Source: Endomicrobium sp.
GTDB lineage: Bacteria > Elusimicrobiota > Endomicrobiia > Endomicrobiales > Endomicrobiaceae
Assembly (NCBI GenBank): GCA_031286985.1
Contig: JAITTL010000032.1
Location: 1-57,555, forward strand
Length of the DNA: 57,555 nt
Reading direction: 5' to 3'
Below the pieces are notes generated by a model, which saw nothing but the letters and a program-made list of their open reading frames with translations, ran no database searches and was not told where the DNA came from. Numbering within the stretch: the first letter of the stretch is position 1; every line of letters starts with the position of its first letter. Shown here piece after piece: positions 35,726-45,295 of this stretch. A program made the translations under genes and the position numbers.

Positions 35726-36847
35726 ATGGATATATTGAAAATGGTTAGAAAGTCATGTCTAAGGTTTCAGCCTTATCTTTCTGGAAGATCTGTGGAATCG
35801 CTTAAAAGAGAGTGTGGGCTTAAATCAATTATAAAACTTGCTTCTAATGAAAATGCTTTAGGTCCTTCAAAGAAGGCTATTAAATCTATAAAAACAAATG
35901 TGGAAAAAGTGTTTACTTATCCAGATTCGACTTCTTATGAGCTTAAAAAAGCTCTATCAGAGAGGTATCAGCTACCAGTTGGAAATATTTTTACAGGTGC
36001 TGGCGGAGATGAAATAATAGAATTGATAGCTAGATTATTTTTTAATCCAGAAGATGAAATAATAGTTTCAAAGCATTCTTTTATCAGGTATGCAATGGCA
36101 GTAGAATTAATGGGTTCAAAGGCGATTGTAGTCCCAATGAAGGATGGATTTAGGTATGATTTATTAGCCTTAGCAAAAGCGTGTAATGAAAATACAAAGG
36201 CGGTCTTTGTAACTAATCCAAATAATCCTACAGGGACGTATGTTACGAAGGCTGAAATTGCAGAATTTTTTGAGAAGTTGCCTGTGAATAAATTTGGTGC
36301 TAAACCGATTGTTGTACTTGATGAAGCATATTTTGAATATGCTGTCTTAGAAAAAGATTATCCAAATGGACTTGATTTTCTAAAAGATAATCCAAACTTG
36401 ATAATTTTTAGAACTTTTTCAAAAATCTATGGACTTGCCGGCTTAAGGGTAGCTTATGGTTTTGCAAATGAAGAGATAGTAAATTACATTGAAAGGATAA
36501 GGCCTCCGTTCAATGTTAATCTTTTAGCACAGGTTGCGGCGGTTGCATCAATAACAGATAATGAGCAAGTTAAAAAAAGTCAAAAGCTTATAAAAAAAGA
36601 AAAGGTGTATCTGTACAAAGAATTTGAAAAGCTAAAAATAAAGTATATTAAGACTGCCGCAAATTTTATTCTATTTGATTCGTCACCGTTGAAAGGTATA
36701 GAGTTGTTTAGGGAATTTCTTAAAGGGGGGGTGATAGTAAGAGCAATGGACGAATATGAGCTTCCGTATTGGGTAAGGGTAACAGTTAGTATTCATGAAG
36801 AAAATGAGTTGTTTATAAAAAAATTGAAGAAGTGTGTGAAGGTATAG
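35726..36847 (+). CDS. hisC: Histidinol-phosphate / aromatic aminotransferase
   Basis: It is a PLP aminotransferase of the HisC family. The family motif IKLASNENALGPS is present, with NPNNPTGTY, DEAYFEY and cofactor Lys233 in TFSKIYGLAGLR. The 373 residues are normal. The ATG at 35726 is supported by AAGGA 7 nt upstream; a GTG at 35690 directly after pheA would add an unlike leader. Set between pheA and tyrA, it probably also or mainly makes Phe and Tyr from their keto acids. Its classical role is histidine synthesis, and of the his genes only hisG is present elsewhere in the window. Confidence 0.9.
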   Translation: MDILKMVRKSCLRFQPYLSGRSVESLKRECGLKSIIKLASNENALGPSKKAIKSIKTNVEKVFTYPDSTSYELKKALSERYQLPVGNIFTGAGGDEIIELIARLFFNPEDEIIVSKHSFIRYAMAVELMGSKAIVVPMKDGFRYDLLALAKACNENTKAVFVTNPNNPTGTYVTKAEIAEFFEKLPVNKFGAKPIVVLDEAYFEYAVLEKDYPNGLDFLKDNPNLIIFRTFSKIYGLAGLRVAYGFANEEIVNYIERIRPPFNVNLLAQVAAVASITDNEQVKKSQKLIKKEKVYLYKEFEKLKIKYIKTAANFILFDSSPLKGIELFREFLKGGVIVRAMDEYELPYWVRVTVSIHEENELFIKKLKKCVKV

Positions 36848-36895
36848 AATTATAGAATAGAAAGTATTGTTAAAATATAAAATAAGGATAAGACA

Positions 36896-37915
36896 ATGAT
36901 AATAGTGTTAAAAAAAAATGCGAAAAAGAAGGAAATAATGACAGTGACAAATAAGATTAAAGCTTTAGGGTATAAACCACATATTTCGGTTGGTAAGGAT
37001 ATTACAATCATAGGAATGATAGGAGATTGTGCTGAGAAATATAGAAATGCTTTTGAAGCTATGGATGTAGTTGAACATGTAAGTGAGATACAAAAACCTT
37101 ATAAACTTGCTTCAAGGGAATTCAGAAAAGAAAATACGGTGATTAAAATAAACAAAAGTATTGAGATTGGCAACAAAAAAGTTTACATTATGGCAGGGCC
37201 ATGTTCCATTGAAAGTAAAGAATTGTTGTTTGAAACTGCAAAAATGGTTAAAGATGCGGGTGCTACGATACTACGTGGAGGTGCGTTTAAACCAAGAAGT
37301 TCTCCTTATGCTTTTCAGGGTCTTGGAGAGAATGGTTTGAAATATATGAAAATGGCTAGTGCAAAATTGTATATGCCAACGGTTAGTGAAGCTATGGCTG
37401 TTGAACAGGTTGGTCTTTTATCAAAATATTGTGATATAGTACAAATAGGTGCAAGAAATATACAAAATTACGAACTTTTGAAGGCAGTAGGTAAGCAACA
37501 AAAACCTGTTTTGCTCAAAAGGGGTATGGCTACGACAATAAAAGAATTGTTGTTGTCAGCGGAATATATTTTATCGCAAGGCAATTATAATGTTATGTTA
37601 TGCGAAAGAGGTATCAGAACTTTTGAGGATTCTACAAGGTTTACTATGGATTTAAGTGCAGTGCCCGTGCTTAAAAAACTTACGCATTTGCCAATAATTT
37701 TAGATCCATCACATGGGATAGGGATAAGAGAGCACGTTGGAGCAATGGCAAAAGCGTGCGTGGCAGTTGGTGCTGACGGTCTTATTATAGAGGTTCATCC
37801 TCGTCCAGAAGAAGCTCTTTCTGATGGTCAGCAAAGTTTATTGCCAGATCAATTTAAAATTTTAATGAAAGAGCTTGATTTGGTTGCAAGGGCAGTTGGC
37901 AGAGAGGTTTTTTAA
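36896..37915 (+). CDS. aroF: 3-deoxy-7-phosphoheptulonate synthase (DAHP synthase, Ibeta type)
   Basis: It condenses phosphoenolpyruvate with erythrose 4-phosphate, the first step of the shikimate pathway. Residues about 1-70 form the N-terminal ferredoxin/ACT-like regulatory domain found in the Thermotoga-type enzyme. The catalytic barrel begins with [12 protein letters not shown] and has [12 protein letters not shown] and ILDPSHGIG. The 339 residues match that type. AAGGAT lies 6 nt before the ATG. It is followed 3 nt later by tyrA. Confidence 0.95.
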   Translation: MIIVLKKNAKKKEIMTVTNKIKALGYKPHISVGKDITIIGMIGDCAEKYRNAFEAMDVVEHVSEIQKPYKLASREFRKENTVIKINKSIEIGNKKVYIMAGPCSIESKELLFETAKMVKDAGATILRGGAFKPRSSPYAFQGLGENGLKYMKMASAKLYMPTVSEAMAVEQVGLLSKYCDIVQIGARNIQNYELLKAVGKQQKPVLLKRGMATTIKELLLSAEYILSQGNYNVMLCERGIRTFEDSTRFTMDLSAVPVLKKLTHLPIILDPSHGIGIREHVGAMAKACVAVGADGLIIEVHPRPEEALSDGQQSLLPDQFKILMKELDLVARAVGREVF

Positions 37916-37918
37916 TTG

Positions 37919-38749
37919 ATGTTAAGCGTTTGTATTGTTGGATTAGGGCAAATAGGTGGTTCTTTGGGCTTGGCTTTAAAGCGTAGATCTTTAAAACGAT
38001 GTTATCATGTGGTTGGTGTAGATAGAAATAGGGATATTTTAAGTGCTGCTCTTAAACTGAGAGCAGTTGATAAAGCGTCTTTGGATTTGCAGTCTGCGAA
38101 AACTGCCGATATTGTTGTCATATGTACGCCTGTAGATAAGATAGTGTATTCATATGAGCTACTATCCAAAATAGTAAACAAAAATGCGATAATTACAGAT
38201 GTTGGAAGTGTAAAGTATCAAATTGAGAAAGATGTAGCGATTCTTTACAAAAAGAATAATTTTGTCCCGTTTGTGGGGGCTCATCCTATGGTTGGAAAAG
38301 AGAAAAGCGGAATATTTTCAGCTGATATAAATATGTTTGAAAATTCAAATGTTATTCTAACTAGTTCCAGAAAAGCTTCGGTACTTGTAGCACAGATGTG
38401 GAAAGATGTTGGAGCAAATATTGTTAAAATATCTGCCAAAAAACACGATGAGATCGTTGCTTTTACAAGTCATTTGCCTCATGTCATAGCTTTTTTGATA
38501 AATAAAATCTATAAGAAAATAAAAAAAAGAAATCACACAATAGATGCGTTCATAGCAGGTTCTTTTGAAAGCGTAACTAGGGTTGCGGTTTCAAGTTCGG
38601 ACTTGTGGGCTCCAATTTTTTTATCAAATGGTAAAAATGTGGAAAAATATTTGAACGAATTTGTGAAAGAACTTAATTCTTTTAAAAAGATTTTAAAAAG
38701 TAAAAATAAGCAAAAAATAAAAAAAGAAATTTTAAAAATACAGGAATGA
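37919..38749 (+). CDS. tyrA: Prephenate dehydrogenase
   Basis: It oxidatively decarboxylates prephenate towards tyrosine with NAD(P). The Rossmann loop is VGLGQIGGSLGLAL, and GAHPMVGKEKSGI carries the conserved His and Gly of the active site; SHLPHVIAF is the next family block. The 276 residues agree with the single-function form. The ATG at 37919 is chosen; a TTG at 37916 directly after aroF is possible. It shares prephenate with pheA in the same operon. Confidence 0.93.
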   Translation: MLSVCIVGLGQIGGSLGLALKRRSLKRCYHVVGVDRNRDILSAALKLRAVDKASLDLQSAKTADIVVICTPVDKIVYSYELLSKIVNKNAIITDVGSVKYQIEKDVAILYKKNNFVPFVGAHPMVGKEKSGIFSADINMFENSNVILTSSRKASVLVAQMWKDVGANIVKISAKKHDEIVAFTSHLPHVIAFLINKIYKKIKKRNHTIDAFIAGSFESVTRVAVSSSDLWAPIFLSNGKNVEKYLNEFVKELNSFKKILKSKNKQKIKKEILKIQE

Positions 38750-38867
38750 AAATCATGGGTGAATTTTTTAAAAATTTTGTGAGTTTCGTTTTTAAAATAT
38801 AACAAAGATGGTCATAGAAAATAAAAGTATATTTCAAAATGTGAATTTGGTTGGAATCTAAATCTAC

Positions 38868-40163
38868 ATGAATATAAAACTTAAAAGAATCAATTCTATC
38901 TCAGGTGTGATCGAAGTTCCTTCAGATAAATCCATAACGCATAGGGCTGTTATGCTTGCGTCCATTGCTCGTGGTAATTCCATTGTGAGAAATTATTTGC
39001 AATCTGATGATTGTAATAGAACAATTGAAGCGTTTCGCCAATTTGGAGCAAAAATTACGATCGATAAAGGCACACTTTTTATAGAAGGTGCAGGATTAAA
39101 ATTTGCTAAAAGAAAAAGCAGTAGATATAACATTTATGCTGGAAATTCTGGAACAACAGCAAGACTTTTTCCAGGAATTTTAGTTGGTCAAGATTCAGAA
39201 GCAATTGTAACAGGTGACAGTAGTCTTTCAAAAAGACCTATGCAAAGAATAATAGATCCATTATCTAAAATGGGTGCAAAATTTGAATCGGCAAAAGGTT
39301 TTTTGCCTTTAATAGTAAAAGGCACATCCCATTTAAAAGCAATAAGTTACATAAATACTAAATCTACAGGACAGGTAAAATCTGCAGTTTTATTTGCAGG
39401 TTTGTACGCTGATGGAATAACAACTTATAGTGAACCTATAAAATCCAGAGATCATAGTGAGAGGATGTTGAGAACTTTTGGTGCTGATGTTAGGGTTTGT
39501 GGTAATATTGTAAATATTTCTCCTGTAGAAAAGCTGATAGCTCAAGATATTTCAGTACCAGGAGATATTTCTTCAGCGGCATTTTTCATTGTTGCAGCAT
39601 TAATTGTTACTGGTTCAAATTTAACAATAAAAAATGTTGGTGTTAATCCTACAAGGGATGGATTAATTGAGATTTTGAAACAAATGGGTGCAGACATTAC
39701 TTTGACTAATATGAGAGAAATTTCTCATGAGCCGGTGTGCGATATAGTTGTAAAATATTCAAAACTTAAAGCTGTAAATATTGATGCTTCTGTCGTTCCT
39801 AGAATGATTGATGAAATCCCGATATTTGCTCTTGTTGCAACGCAGGCAGAAGGAATCACCAAAATTTCAGGTGCTAAAGAGCTTAGAATAAAAGAAAGTG
39901 ATAGAATATCAGCTGTGGTAAGCCAGTTTAGGAAACTTGGTGCGGAGATTGAGGCTCTTGAAGATGGGTTTGTCATAAGTGGTTTTGGTGGAGCTCATCA
40001 TTTTACGGGAACTGTTCTTGATAGTTTTGAAGATCATAGAATCGCTATGACATTGACCATTGCTTCCTTAATTGCAAGAGGTGAAACCGTAATAAAAGGT
40101 TCGCATTGTGTCAATATATCTTTTCCAGGTTTTTATGAGGTGTTGAAAGCTATATGCAAGTGA
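38868..40163 (+). CDS. aroA: 3-phosphoshikimate 1-carboxyvinyltransferase (EPSP synthase)
   Basis: It adds enolpyruvate to shikimate 3-phosphate, the sixth shikimate step. Conserved blocks are PSDKSITHRAVMLAS, AGNSGTTARL, RDHSERML, KESDRI and DHRIAM. The 431 residues are normal. It overlaps plsC by 10 nt. In many bacteria cytidylate kinase (cmk) sits between these two genes; it is absent here. Confidence 0.96.
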   Translation: MNIKLKRINSISGVIEVPSDKSITHRAVMLASIARGNSIVRNYLQSDDCNRTIEAFRQFGAKITIDKGTLFIEGAGLKFAKRKSSRYNIYAGNSGTTARLFPGILVGQDSEAIVTGDSSLSKRPMQRIIDPLSKMGAKFESAKGFLPLIVKGTSHLKAISYINTKSTGQVKSAVLFAGLYADGITTYSEPIKSRDHSERMLRTFGADVRVCGNIVNISPVEKLIAQDISVPGDISSAAFFIVAALIVTGSNLTIKNVGVNPTRDGLIEILKQMGADITLTNMREISHEPVCDIVVKYSKLKAVNIDASVVPRMIDEIPIFALVATQAEGITKISGAKELRIKESDRISAVVSQFRKLGAEIEALEDGFVISGFGGAHHFTGTVLDSFEDHRIAMTLTIASLIARGETVIKGSHCVNISFPGFYEVLKAICK

Positions 40164-40744
40164 GAGAAAAATCATCAATTTTATTCTTATTTGGTAAGCA
40201 AATGTTTAGAGTGATGTTTGGTTTATTCTATAGATGGCATATTGAGGGTATAGAAAATATTCCAAAATCAGGTGGAGCGATCATTGCTCCCAATCATATC
40301 AGTTGGTTTGATCCTCCTTTGACAGGATCTGCAATGAGACGTGATCTGTATTTTATGGCAAAAAAAGAGTTATTTAATATTCCTGTTTTAGGATGGATAA
40401 TTAGATTCACAAATGCGTTTCCTGTTAAAAGGTTATCAGGGGATATTTCTGCGATGAGGCATGCGTTTGCTCTTTTAAAAAGTGGGCATTTACTTTTAAT
40501 GTTTCCGGAGGGGACGCGTTCAAAAAATGGTAAAATAGGCCCAGCGAAAGCGGGCACTGGGATGGTGGCGTGCAATGCTCAGGTGCCATTGGTTCCTGTA
40601 AAAATAGAAAATACAAATGCAATGCTAAAATTTAAACAAATAAAAATTAAATATGGACCACCGATATATCCTCCTGAAAAATTTTTAAAAAGTGATTATA
40701 TCAACTTGTCTCAAAAAGTGTTAGATGCGGTAAGTGAAATGTAG
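40154..40744 (+). CDS. plsC: 1-acyl-sn-glycerol-3-phosphate acyltransferase
   Basis: It adds the second acyl chain to make phosphatidic acid for membrane lipids. The catalytic HX4D motif is NHISWFD (His48, Asp53), and the acceptor-binding motif is FPEGTRS. One hydrophobic N-terminal segment fits inner-membrane attachment. The 196 residues are normal. It overlaps aroA by 10 nt and is followed after 26 nt by ispH. Confidence 0.92.
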   Translation: MQVREKSSILFLFGKQMFRVMFGLFYRWHIEGIENIPKSGGAIIAPNHISWFDPPLTGSAMRRDLYFMAKKELFNIPVLGWIIRFTNAFPVKRLSGDISAMRHAFALLKSGHLLLMFPEGTRSKNGKIGPAKAGTGMVACNAQVPLVPVKIENTNAMLKFKQIKIKYGPPIYPPEKFLKSDYINLSQKVLDAVSEM

Positions 40745-40770
40745 AAAAGGGGAAATGGTACGTTTGTATT

Positions 40771-41640
40771 ATGTTTAAAATTAAGATAGCAAAAAATGCC
40801 GGTTTTTGTTTTGGAGTTAAAAGAGCTGTAGATTTAGTAGAGACAACAGCAAAAAAAAAATCTGGGACGGTGTGTACATTGGGTCCAGTTATTCATAATC
40901 CGCAAGAAGTTGAACGACTTGCAAAACAAGGTATAAAAATTTTAAGCGATCCAAAAGAAATTAAAAACGGTTACCTGATTTTGCGTACGCACGGAATCCC
41001 GTTTGAACTGCGTGAAAAACTTGAAAAAAATAAATTGATTAATGTAATAGATGCCACGTGTCCATTTGTAAAAAGAGCACAAAATATAGTTAAAGTATTA
41101 AGTTCAAATGAAAAATATAAAGGTGCAACAATAGTGTTGGTTGGTGAGAGAGTTCATCCTGAAGTAGTGGCTCTTGTATCTTATTGCAGAGGGAGGTGTA
41201 TTATTATCGAAAATACAAGAGAAGCTAAAATGTTTAAAGGCAGTGGAGATTTGCATATTGTAAGTCAGACAACACAGAATCCTAAAAGTTTTGCTAGTAT
41301 TGTTAATGTTCTGAGAGAACGCCATAATTTGGAAGTTCATAACACGATATGTGAAGCAACCATCAACAGACAAAAATCTGCTGAAGCACTCGCAAAAGAT
41401 GTTGATTTAATGATAGTGATCGGTGGAAGAAATTCTGGTAACACAACAAGGCTTGCTCAAATTTGTTCTGCTAAAACAAGGACATATCATGTTGAAACAG
41501 TTACTGATTTAAAGGATAAATGGTTTAAAAATGTAGAAAGTATCGGTTTAACCGCTGGAGCATCTACACCGGATTGGATAAGAAATGAAATTGAGACCAT
41601 GGTAAAAAAAATTGGCTTAAAGAATCAAAAAAAAATTTAG
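40771..41640 (+). CDS. ispH: 4-hydroxy-3-methylbut-2-enyl diphosphate reductase
   Basis: It makes isopentenyl and dimethylallyl diphosphate in the last step of the MEP isoprenoid route, using a Fe-S cluster. The three cluster cysteines are in place: Cys13 (GFCFGVKRA), Cys97 (DATCPFV) and Cys194 (NTICEAT). SQTTQNP and TAGASTPDW are further family blocks. The 289 residues are normal. The plsC-ispH-rpsA order is shared by many bacteria. Confidence 0.96.
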   Translation: MFKIKIAKNAGFCFGVKRAVDLVETTAKKKSGTVCTLGPVIHNPQEVERLAKQGIKILSDPKEIKNGYLILRTHGIPFELREKLEKNKLINVIDATCPFVKRAQNIVKVLSSNEKYKGATIVLVGERVHPEVVALVSYCRGRCIIIENTREAKMFKGSGDLHIVSQTTQNPKSFASIVNVLRERHNLEVHNTICEATINRQKSAEALAKDVDLMIVIGGRNSGNTTRLAQICSAKTRTYHVETVTDLKDKWFKNVESIGLTAGASTPDWIRNEIETMVKKIGLKNQKKI

Positions 41641-41687
41641 ATTTGAAATAGTTAGGAGATAGATTTCAATTGAAGAGGGGAAGTTTT

Positions 41688-43367
41688 ATGGTAGAAAGAG
41701 ATTTGGGTACAAAAATAACAAGTTTTGAAGATTCAGAGAAAGTCAGTATGGCGGATTTGATGGCAAGTTGTGGGGGTCATGCTGGTATTAGTTTGGGAGA
41801 AGAGATTGAAGTGGCAATTGTTGAAGAGAATTCAGATGGCTTCATGGTTGATTTAGGTACGAAATTTGAAGGAATCATTCTTAAAAAAGAGTTTGAAGAT
41901 ATGGAAATTCCTTCTGAACTTAAAGTTGGCGCAACAGTAAAAGTAAAGGTCATAAATACTAATGGCCAACCTATTCTTTCTTATAGAGAAATTATTGAAA
42001 AATTAAAATGGGATGCTATAGATGAGGGTTTTAAAAATAAGAGACGTGTCACAGGTACAATATTGAAAGCTATTAAAAATGGGTTTGTTGTAGATATTGG
42101 GGGAATAAATGCATTTTTACATATATCGCAAGTTGATACGCATTTTGTAGAAAAAACAGACCAATACATTGGCAAATCGTATGAGTTTGTGATTACAGAT
42201 TTTGATAAAGGAAACAAAAATTTGATTGTTTCGCGTAGAAAGATAATTGAAGATGAAAAAAATATGGCAAAAAAAGCCACATTAGAAAGCATCGTTGAGG
42301 GGCAAATATTAGATGGAACTGTATCAAAAATTGTAAATTTTGGAGCTTTTGTTGACATTGGAGGTGTAAATGGATTATTGCATATCAATGATCTTGCTTG
42401 GTATAAAATTAAAAAAGTAGAAAATTTATTACATGTTGGGCAAACAGTAAGGGTCCGGATTTTGAAAATTGATAAGGTTAACGAGAAAATTTCTTTAAGT
42501 ATAAAAAATCTTACACCGCATCCTTGGGATTGTGTTACCGAAAGGTTCCCAGTTGGGCTTGTTGTAAAAGGCAGGGTGACATCGATTGTTGATTATGGTG
42601 TTTTTATTGAGTTAGAACCTGGGGTAGAAGGCTTGCTTCATTTTAGTGAATATGCATGGAGTGACAGTGAGTTGGCCATAAAGAAAGAAGTGAAAGAGGG
42701 ACAAGAAATAGATGTGAAAATTATAAATATTGATGAAAAAAATAAGAAGATTGCTTTGTCTGTTAAAGCAATGCTTCCAAATCCTTGGGGCCAGGTGCTC
42801 AAACATTATACTCCTGGAACTGTCTCTAATGGGATAGTTCAAGATTTTATGCCTTTTGGTGCGTTTGTAAGGCTACCTGATGGAATTACTGGCCTTGTAC
42901 ACATTAGTAATTTTTCTTGGGTAAAAAAAATTAAGCATCCTGAAGATGTTCTTAAAATCGGTGATGAAGTTAAAGTTGTTGTTTTGGAGATTGATTCGAT
43001 GAACGAAAAAATTTCTCTTTCATTGAAACATACTAAACCTGATCCGTACAAAAAGTACAGTGTAGGCGACGTCGTAAATGGTAAGGTTGTAAAGATTGCA
43101 GATTTTGGCTCTTTTATGGAACTTGAACCTGGAATAGAAGCTTTAATAAGAAATAACGAGGCATCTTCAATAAAGATTGGAAAATCGCAATTGATATTGA
43201 AAGAGGGTGAGGAAATTGAAGCTAAAATAATAAAGATTGATGTTAGAGGTAGAAAGATAGATGTATCTATAAAAAAACTTGAAATCGATAGAGAAAAAGA
43301 ACTTGTTAAACAATATGCAAACCAGGATAACAAATTGACATTGGGAGAAATTCTTTCAGAAGAATAA
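41688..43367 (+). CDS. rpsA: 30S ribosomal protein S1
   Basis: It binds mRNA at the 30S subunit and helps start translation. Six S1 RNA-binding domains follow each other, recognisable by repeated cores such as VDIGGVNGLLHI, IELEPGVEGLLHF, VRLPDGITGLVHI and MELEPGIEALI. The last is less typical. The ATG at 41688 follows GAGGGG by 7 nt; an in-frame TTG at 41670 is weaker. The 559 residues match the six-domain form. Confidence 0.95.
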   Translation: MVERDLGTKITSFEDSEKVSMADLMASCGGHAGISLGEEIEVAIVEENSDGFMVDLGTKFEGIILKKEFEDMEIPSELKVGATVKVKVINTNGQPILSYREIIEKLKWDAIDEGFKNKRRVTGTILKAIKNGFVVDIGGINAFLHISQVDTHFVEKTDQYIGKSYEFVITDFDKGNKNLIVSRRKIIEDEKNMAKKATLESIVEGQILDGTVSKIVNFGAFVDIGGVNGLLHINDLAWYKIKKVENLLHVGQTVRVRILKIDKVNEKISLSIKNLTPHPWDCVTERFPVGLVVKGRVTSIVDYGVFIELEPGVEGLLHFSEYAWSDSELAIKKEVKEGQEIDVKIINIDEKNKKIALSVKAMLPNPWGQVLKHYTPGTVSNGIVQDFMPFGAFVRLPDGITGLVHISNFSWVKKIKHPEDVLKIGDEVKVVVLEIDSMNEKISLSLKHTKPDPYKKYSVGDVVNGKVVKIADFGSFMELEPGIEALIRNNEASSIKIGKSQLILKEGEEIEAKIIKIDVRGRKIDVSIKKLEIDREKELVKQYANQDNKLTLGEILSEE

Positions 43368-43474
43368 GGTAGTCCAATATTTTAACATAGGCAAAATGTA
43401 GTTAAGGAGAAAAAATTGTAAAAAATTACGCAAAGAAGAAGCTTTTGTTAAATTTAGTGGTTTTTTATCCATAT

Positions 43475-43774
43475 TTATAACCTGCATGTTCTCCATTTTT
43501 GGATTTGTGGCCAAGGTGGTGAGCACATGCAATGTAGAAGAGCGCGCCCAAGTGCGGTTGCATCATAAGATTTGTAAGCTATGACAATAAGTACGCAGTT
43601 GGCAGTGATTGTAAGACTGCGTTTCCATGTATCATAAAGTGTCGCATATGTATCTACCAAAAGTGTTTTGACAATATTACAGCATTTTTGTAGAATCGGC
43701 TGCTCGGTCTGCATTGCAGTAGTTGGGTTGGTTTGAAGATGCTCAATGCTACGAAGATGTATATAATCATACAT
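43475..43774 (-). pseudogene. Possible transposase remnant or spurious frame
   Basis: A 99-codon open frame on the minus strand fills the gap between rpsA and the CvpA-like gene (43368-43920). Its end, VIAYKSYDATALGRALL then CSPPWPQIQK, resembles the D-K-G/A-Y-D...I-P-P block of IS5-type DDE transposases, and the base composition differs from the neighbours. No ends, terminal repeats or earlier catalytic residues are seen. I give it little weight. Confidence 0.25.
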
Positions 43775-43920
43775 AATTAGGTGATGTTTTAGAAAGAGGT
43801 AGTACCTGGTTTTGTGTTATGTTTTTGTTGTATTTTAAATTAATGGATAAGAGTGAGTTTTTTAAGATTTTAATTTTCGTGTTACCTGAGTTAAAACTAC
43901 ACTGAAGGACGTTGTCGTTG

Positions 43921-44250
43921 ATGATTGATGTTTTTTTAATGATTAGTTTAGTTTTGATGGTTTGGCTTGGATGGGTTGTAGGCTTTTTTCAGGCTTTTTT
44001 TGCTGTTTTAGCTGGGTTTATGGCTGTTTTTGCAGCTACGAAATATCCATATCAAGAGGGTTTGAATTTTTATTTAGTTTTTGTGATAACTGGATTGTTT
44101 GTTTCAATGTTGGGAAGGGTTGCTTTAAAATTAGTTGGTTTGTTATGTCTCAGTATTTTGGATAGAATTGGCGGGGTAATACTAAGCACATGTGTTTGGC
44201 TTATAGTATCTGTGAGTGTGGTGGTTCCTACAATCATCCGCAAAATGTAA
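43921..44250 (+). CDS. Small CvpA-like membrane protein
   Basis: It has 109 residues with three to four membrane helices and a WLGWVVGFFQAFFAVLAGFMA start like the CvpA/colicin-V-production group. It is shorter than usual CvpA (about 160). The exact start is uncertain: AAGGA at 43905-43909 fits the ATG at 43921 or the TTG at 43918. Function in this family is poorly known. It precedes hisG by 113 nt. Confidence 0.6.
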   Translation: MIDVFLMISLVLMVWLGWVVGFFQAFFAVLAGFMAVFAATKYPYQEGLNFYLVFVITGLFVSMLGRVALKLVGLLCLSILDRIGGVILSTCVWLIVSVSVVVPTIIRKM

Positions 44251-44363
44251 AGTGTACGTTTGAGTAAAAGTTACCAGCGACGTGCAGGGGGGTGTTTTTC
44301 TAGTAGTGAATCATCGAAGATAAAATTTATTATCGTGTCGAGAAATGGTATTTAGGGGATCTG

Positions 44364-45236
44364 ATGAAAAAGTTAAAGCTTGGTTTCCCAAAGGGAAGTC
44401 TTTACGATTCAACTGTGAAATTATTCAAAAAAGCAGGAATAAAAATCAGTGTATCGTCGAGATCATATTGTCCGATATCGGATGACGATGAATTGGAAAT
44501 AATGCTCATTCGTACTCAGGAAATAGCAAGATATGTTCAAGATGGTTTTTTTGATGTTGGTCTTGCAGGCTATGATTGGATTTGTGAAAGCCAAGCAAAA
44601 GTTAAAGAAATTTGTGAATTAAATTATGCAAGGTCCGGGTTTGGATCTGTAAAATGGGTGTTGGCTGTGCCAGATAGTTCCGAAGTCAAATCGATAAAAG
44701 ATTTAGAGGGAAAACGTGTTGCTACAGAACTTCTGAATTATACAAGAAAGCATTTTGCTAAAAATAAAGTTAAAGCGAGTATTGAGTTTTCATGGGGAAC
44801 AACTGAGGGGAAAGCTGGGAAATTTGTTGATGCAATAGTTGAACTTACTGAAACAGGAGAATCGTTGAAGGCAAATAAGTTAAGAGTAATTGACGAAATG
44901 TTTACTTCTACCACTAGATTGATTGCGAATGCAAATGCATTTGAAGATGAATGGAAAAGAGAAAAAATTGAAAATTTGGCAATGCTTTTAAAAGGGGCTC
45001 TTGCCGCTGAAGGGATGGTTGGTTTAAAAATGAATGTTGCAGTAGAATTTTTGGAAAAAATTATGGCACTTCTTCCAGCTCTTAAAAAACCTACTGTATC
45101 GTATTTAAGTGATAAAAAATGGGTTGCACTAGAAATTATTCTGGAAGAAAAGACTGTGAAAAAAATAATACCTGCATTGAAGAGATCAGGAGCTACAGGT
45201 ATTATTGAATACCCACTTAACAAAATAGTCTACTAA
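44364..45236 (+). CDS. hisG: ATP phosphoribosyltransferase, long form
   Basis: It joins ATP and PRPP in the first step of histidine synthesis. The catalytic part has LGFPKGSLYDST, DVGLAGYDW and the PRPP-type region around VELTETGESLKANKL. Residues about 215-290 form the C-terminal PII-like domain of the long, histidine-inhibited type that needs no HisZ. The 290 residues match. AGGGGATC precedes the ATG. No hisZ, hisD or hisB is near; hisC is 8 kb away in the aromatic operon. Confidence 0.93.
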   Translation: MKKLKLGFPKGSLYDSTVKLFKKAGIKISVSSRSYCPISDDDELEIMLIRTQEIARYVQDGFFDVGLAGYDWICESQAKVKEICELNYARSGFGSVKWVLAVPDSSEVKSIKDLEGKRVATELLNYTRKHFAKNKVKASIEFSWGTTEGKAGKFVDAIVELTETGESLKANKLRVIDEMFTSTTRLIANANAFEDEWKREKIENLAMLLKGALAAEGMVGLKMNVAVEFLEKIMALLPALKKPTVSYLSDKKWVALEIILEEKTVKKIIPALKRSGATGIIEYPLNKIVY

Positions 45237-45295
45237 ACAGACGTGCAGTAAACGATATGTTTTTTGGGATTGTTTTGCAAAAAGGGAAAAAGTAA

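Noticed and set aside
42839-43333. 164-codon minus-strand frame in rpsA
   Set aside because: It lies wholly within the well-supported S1 protein gene and has shadow-like composition.
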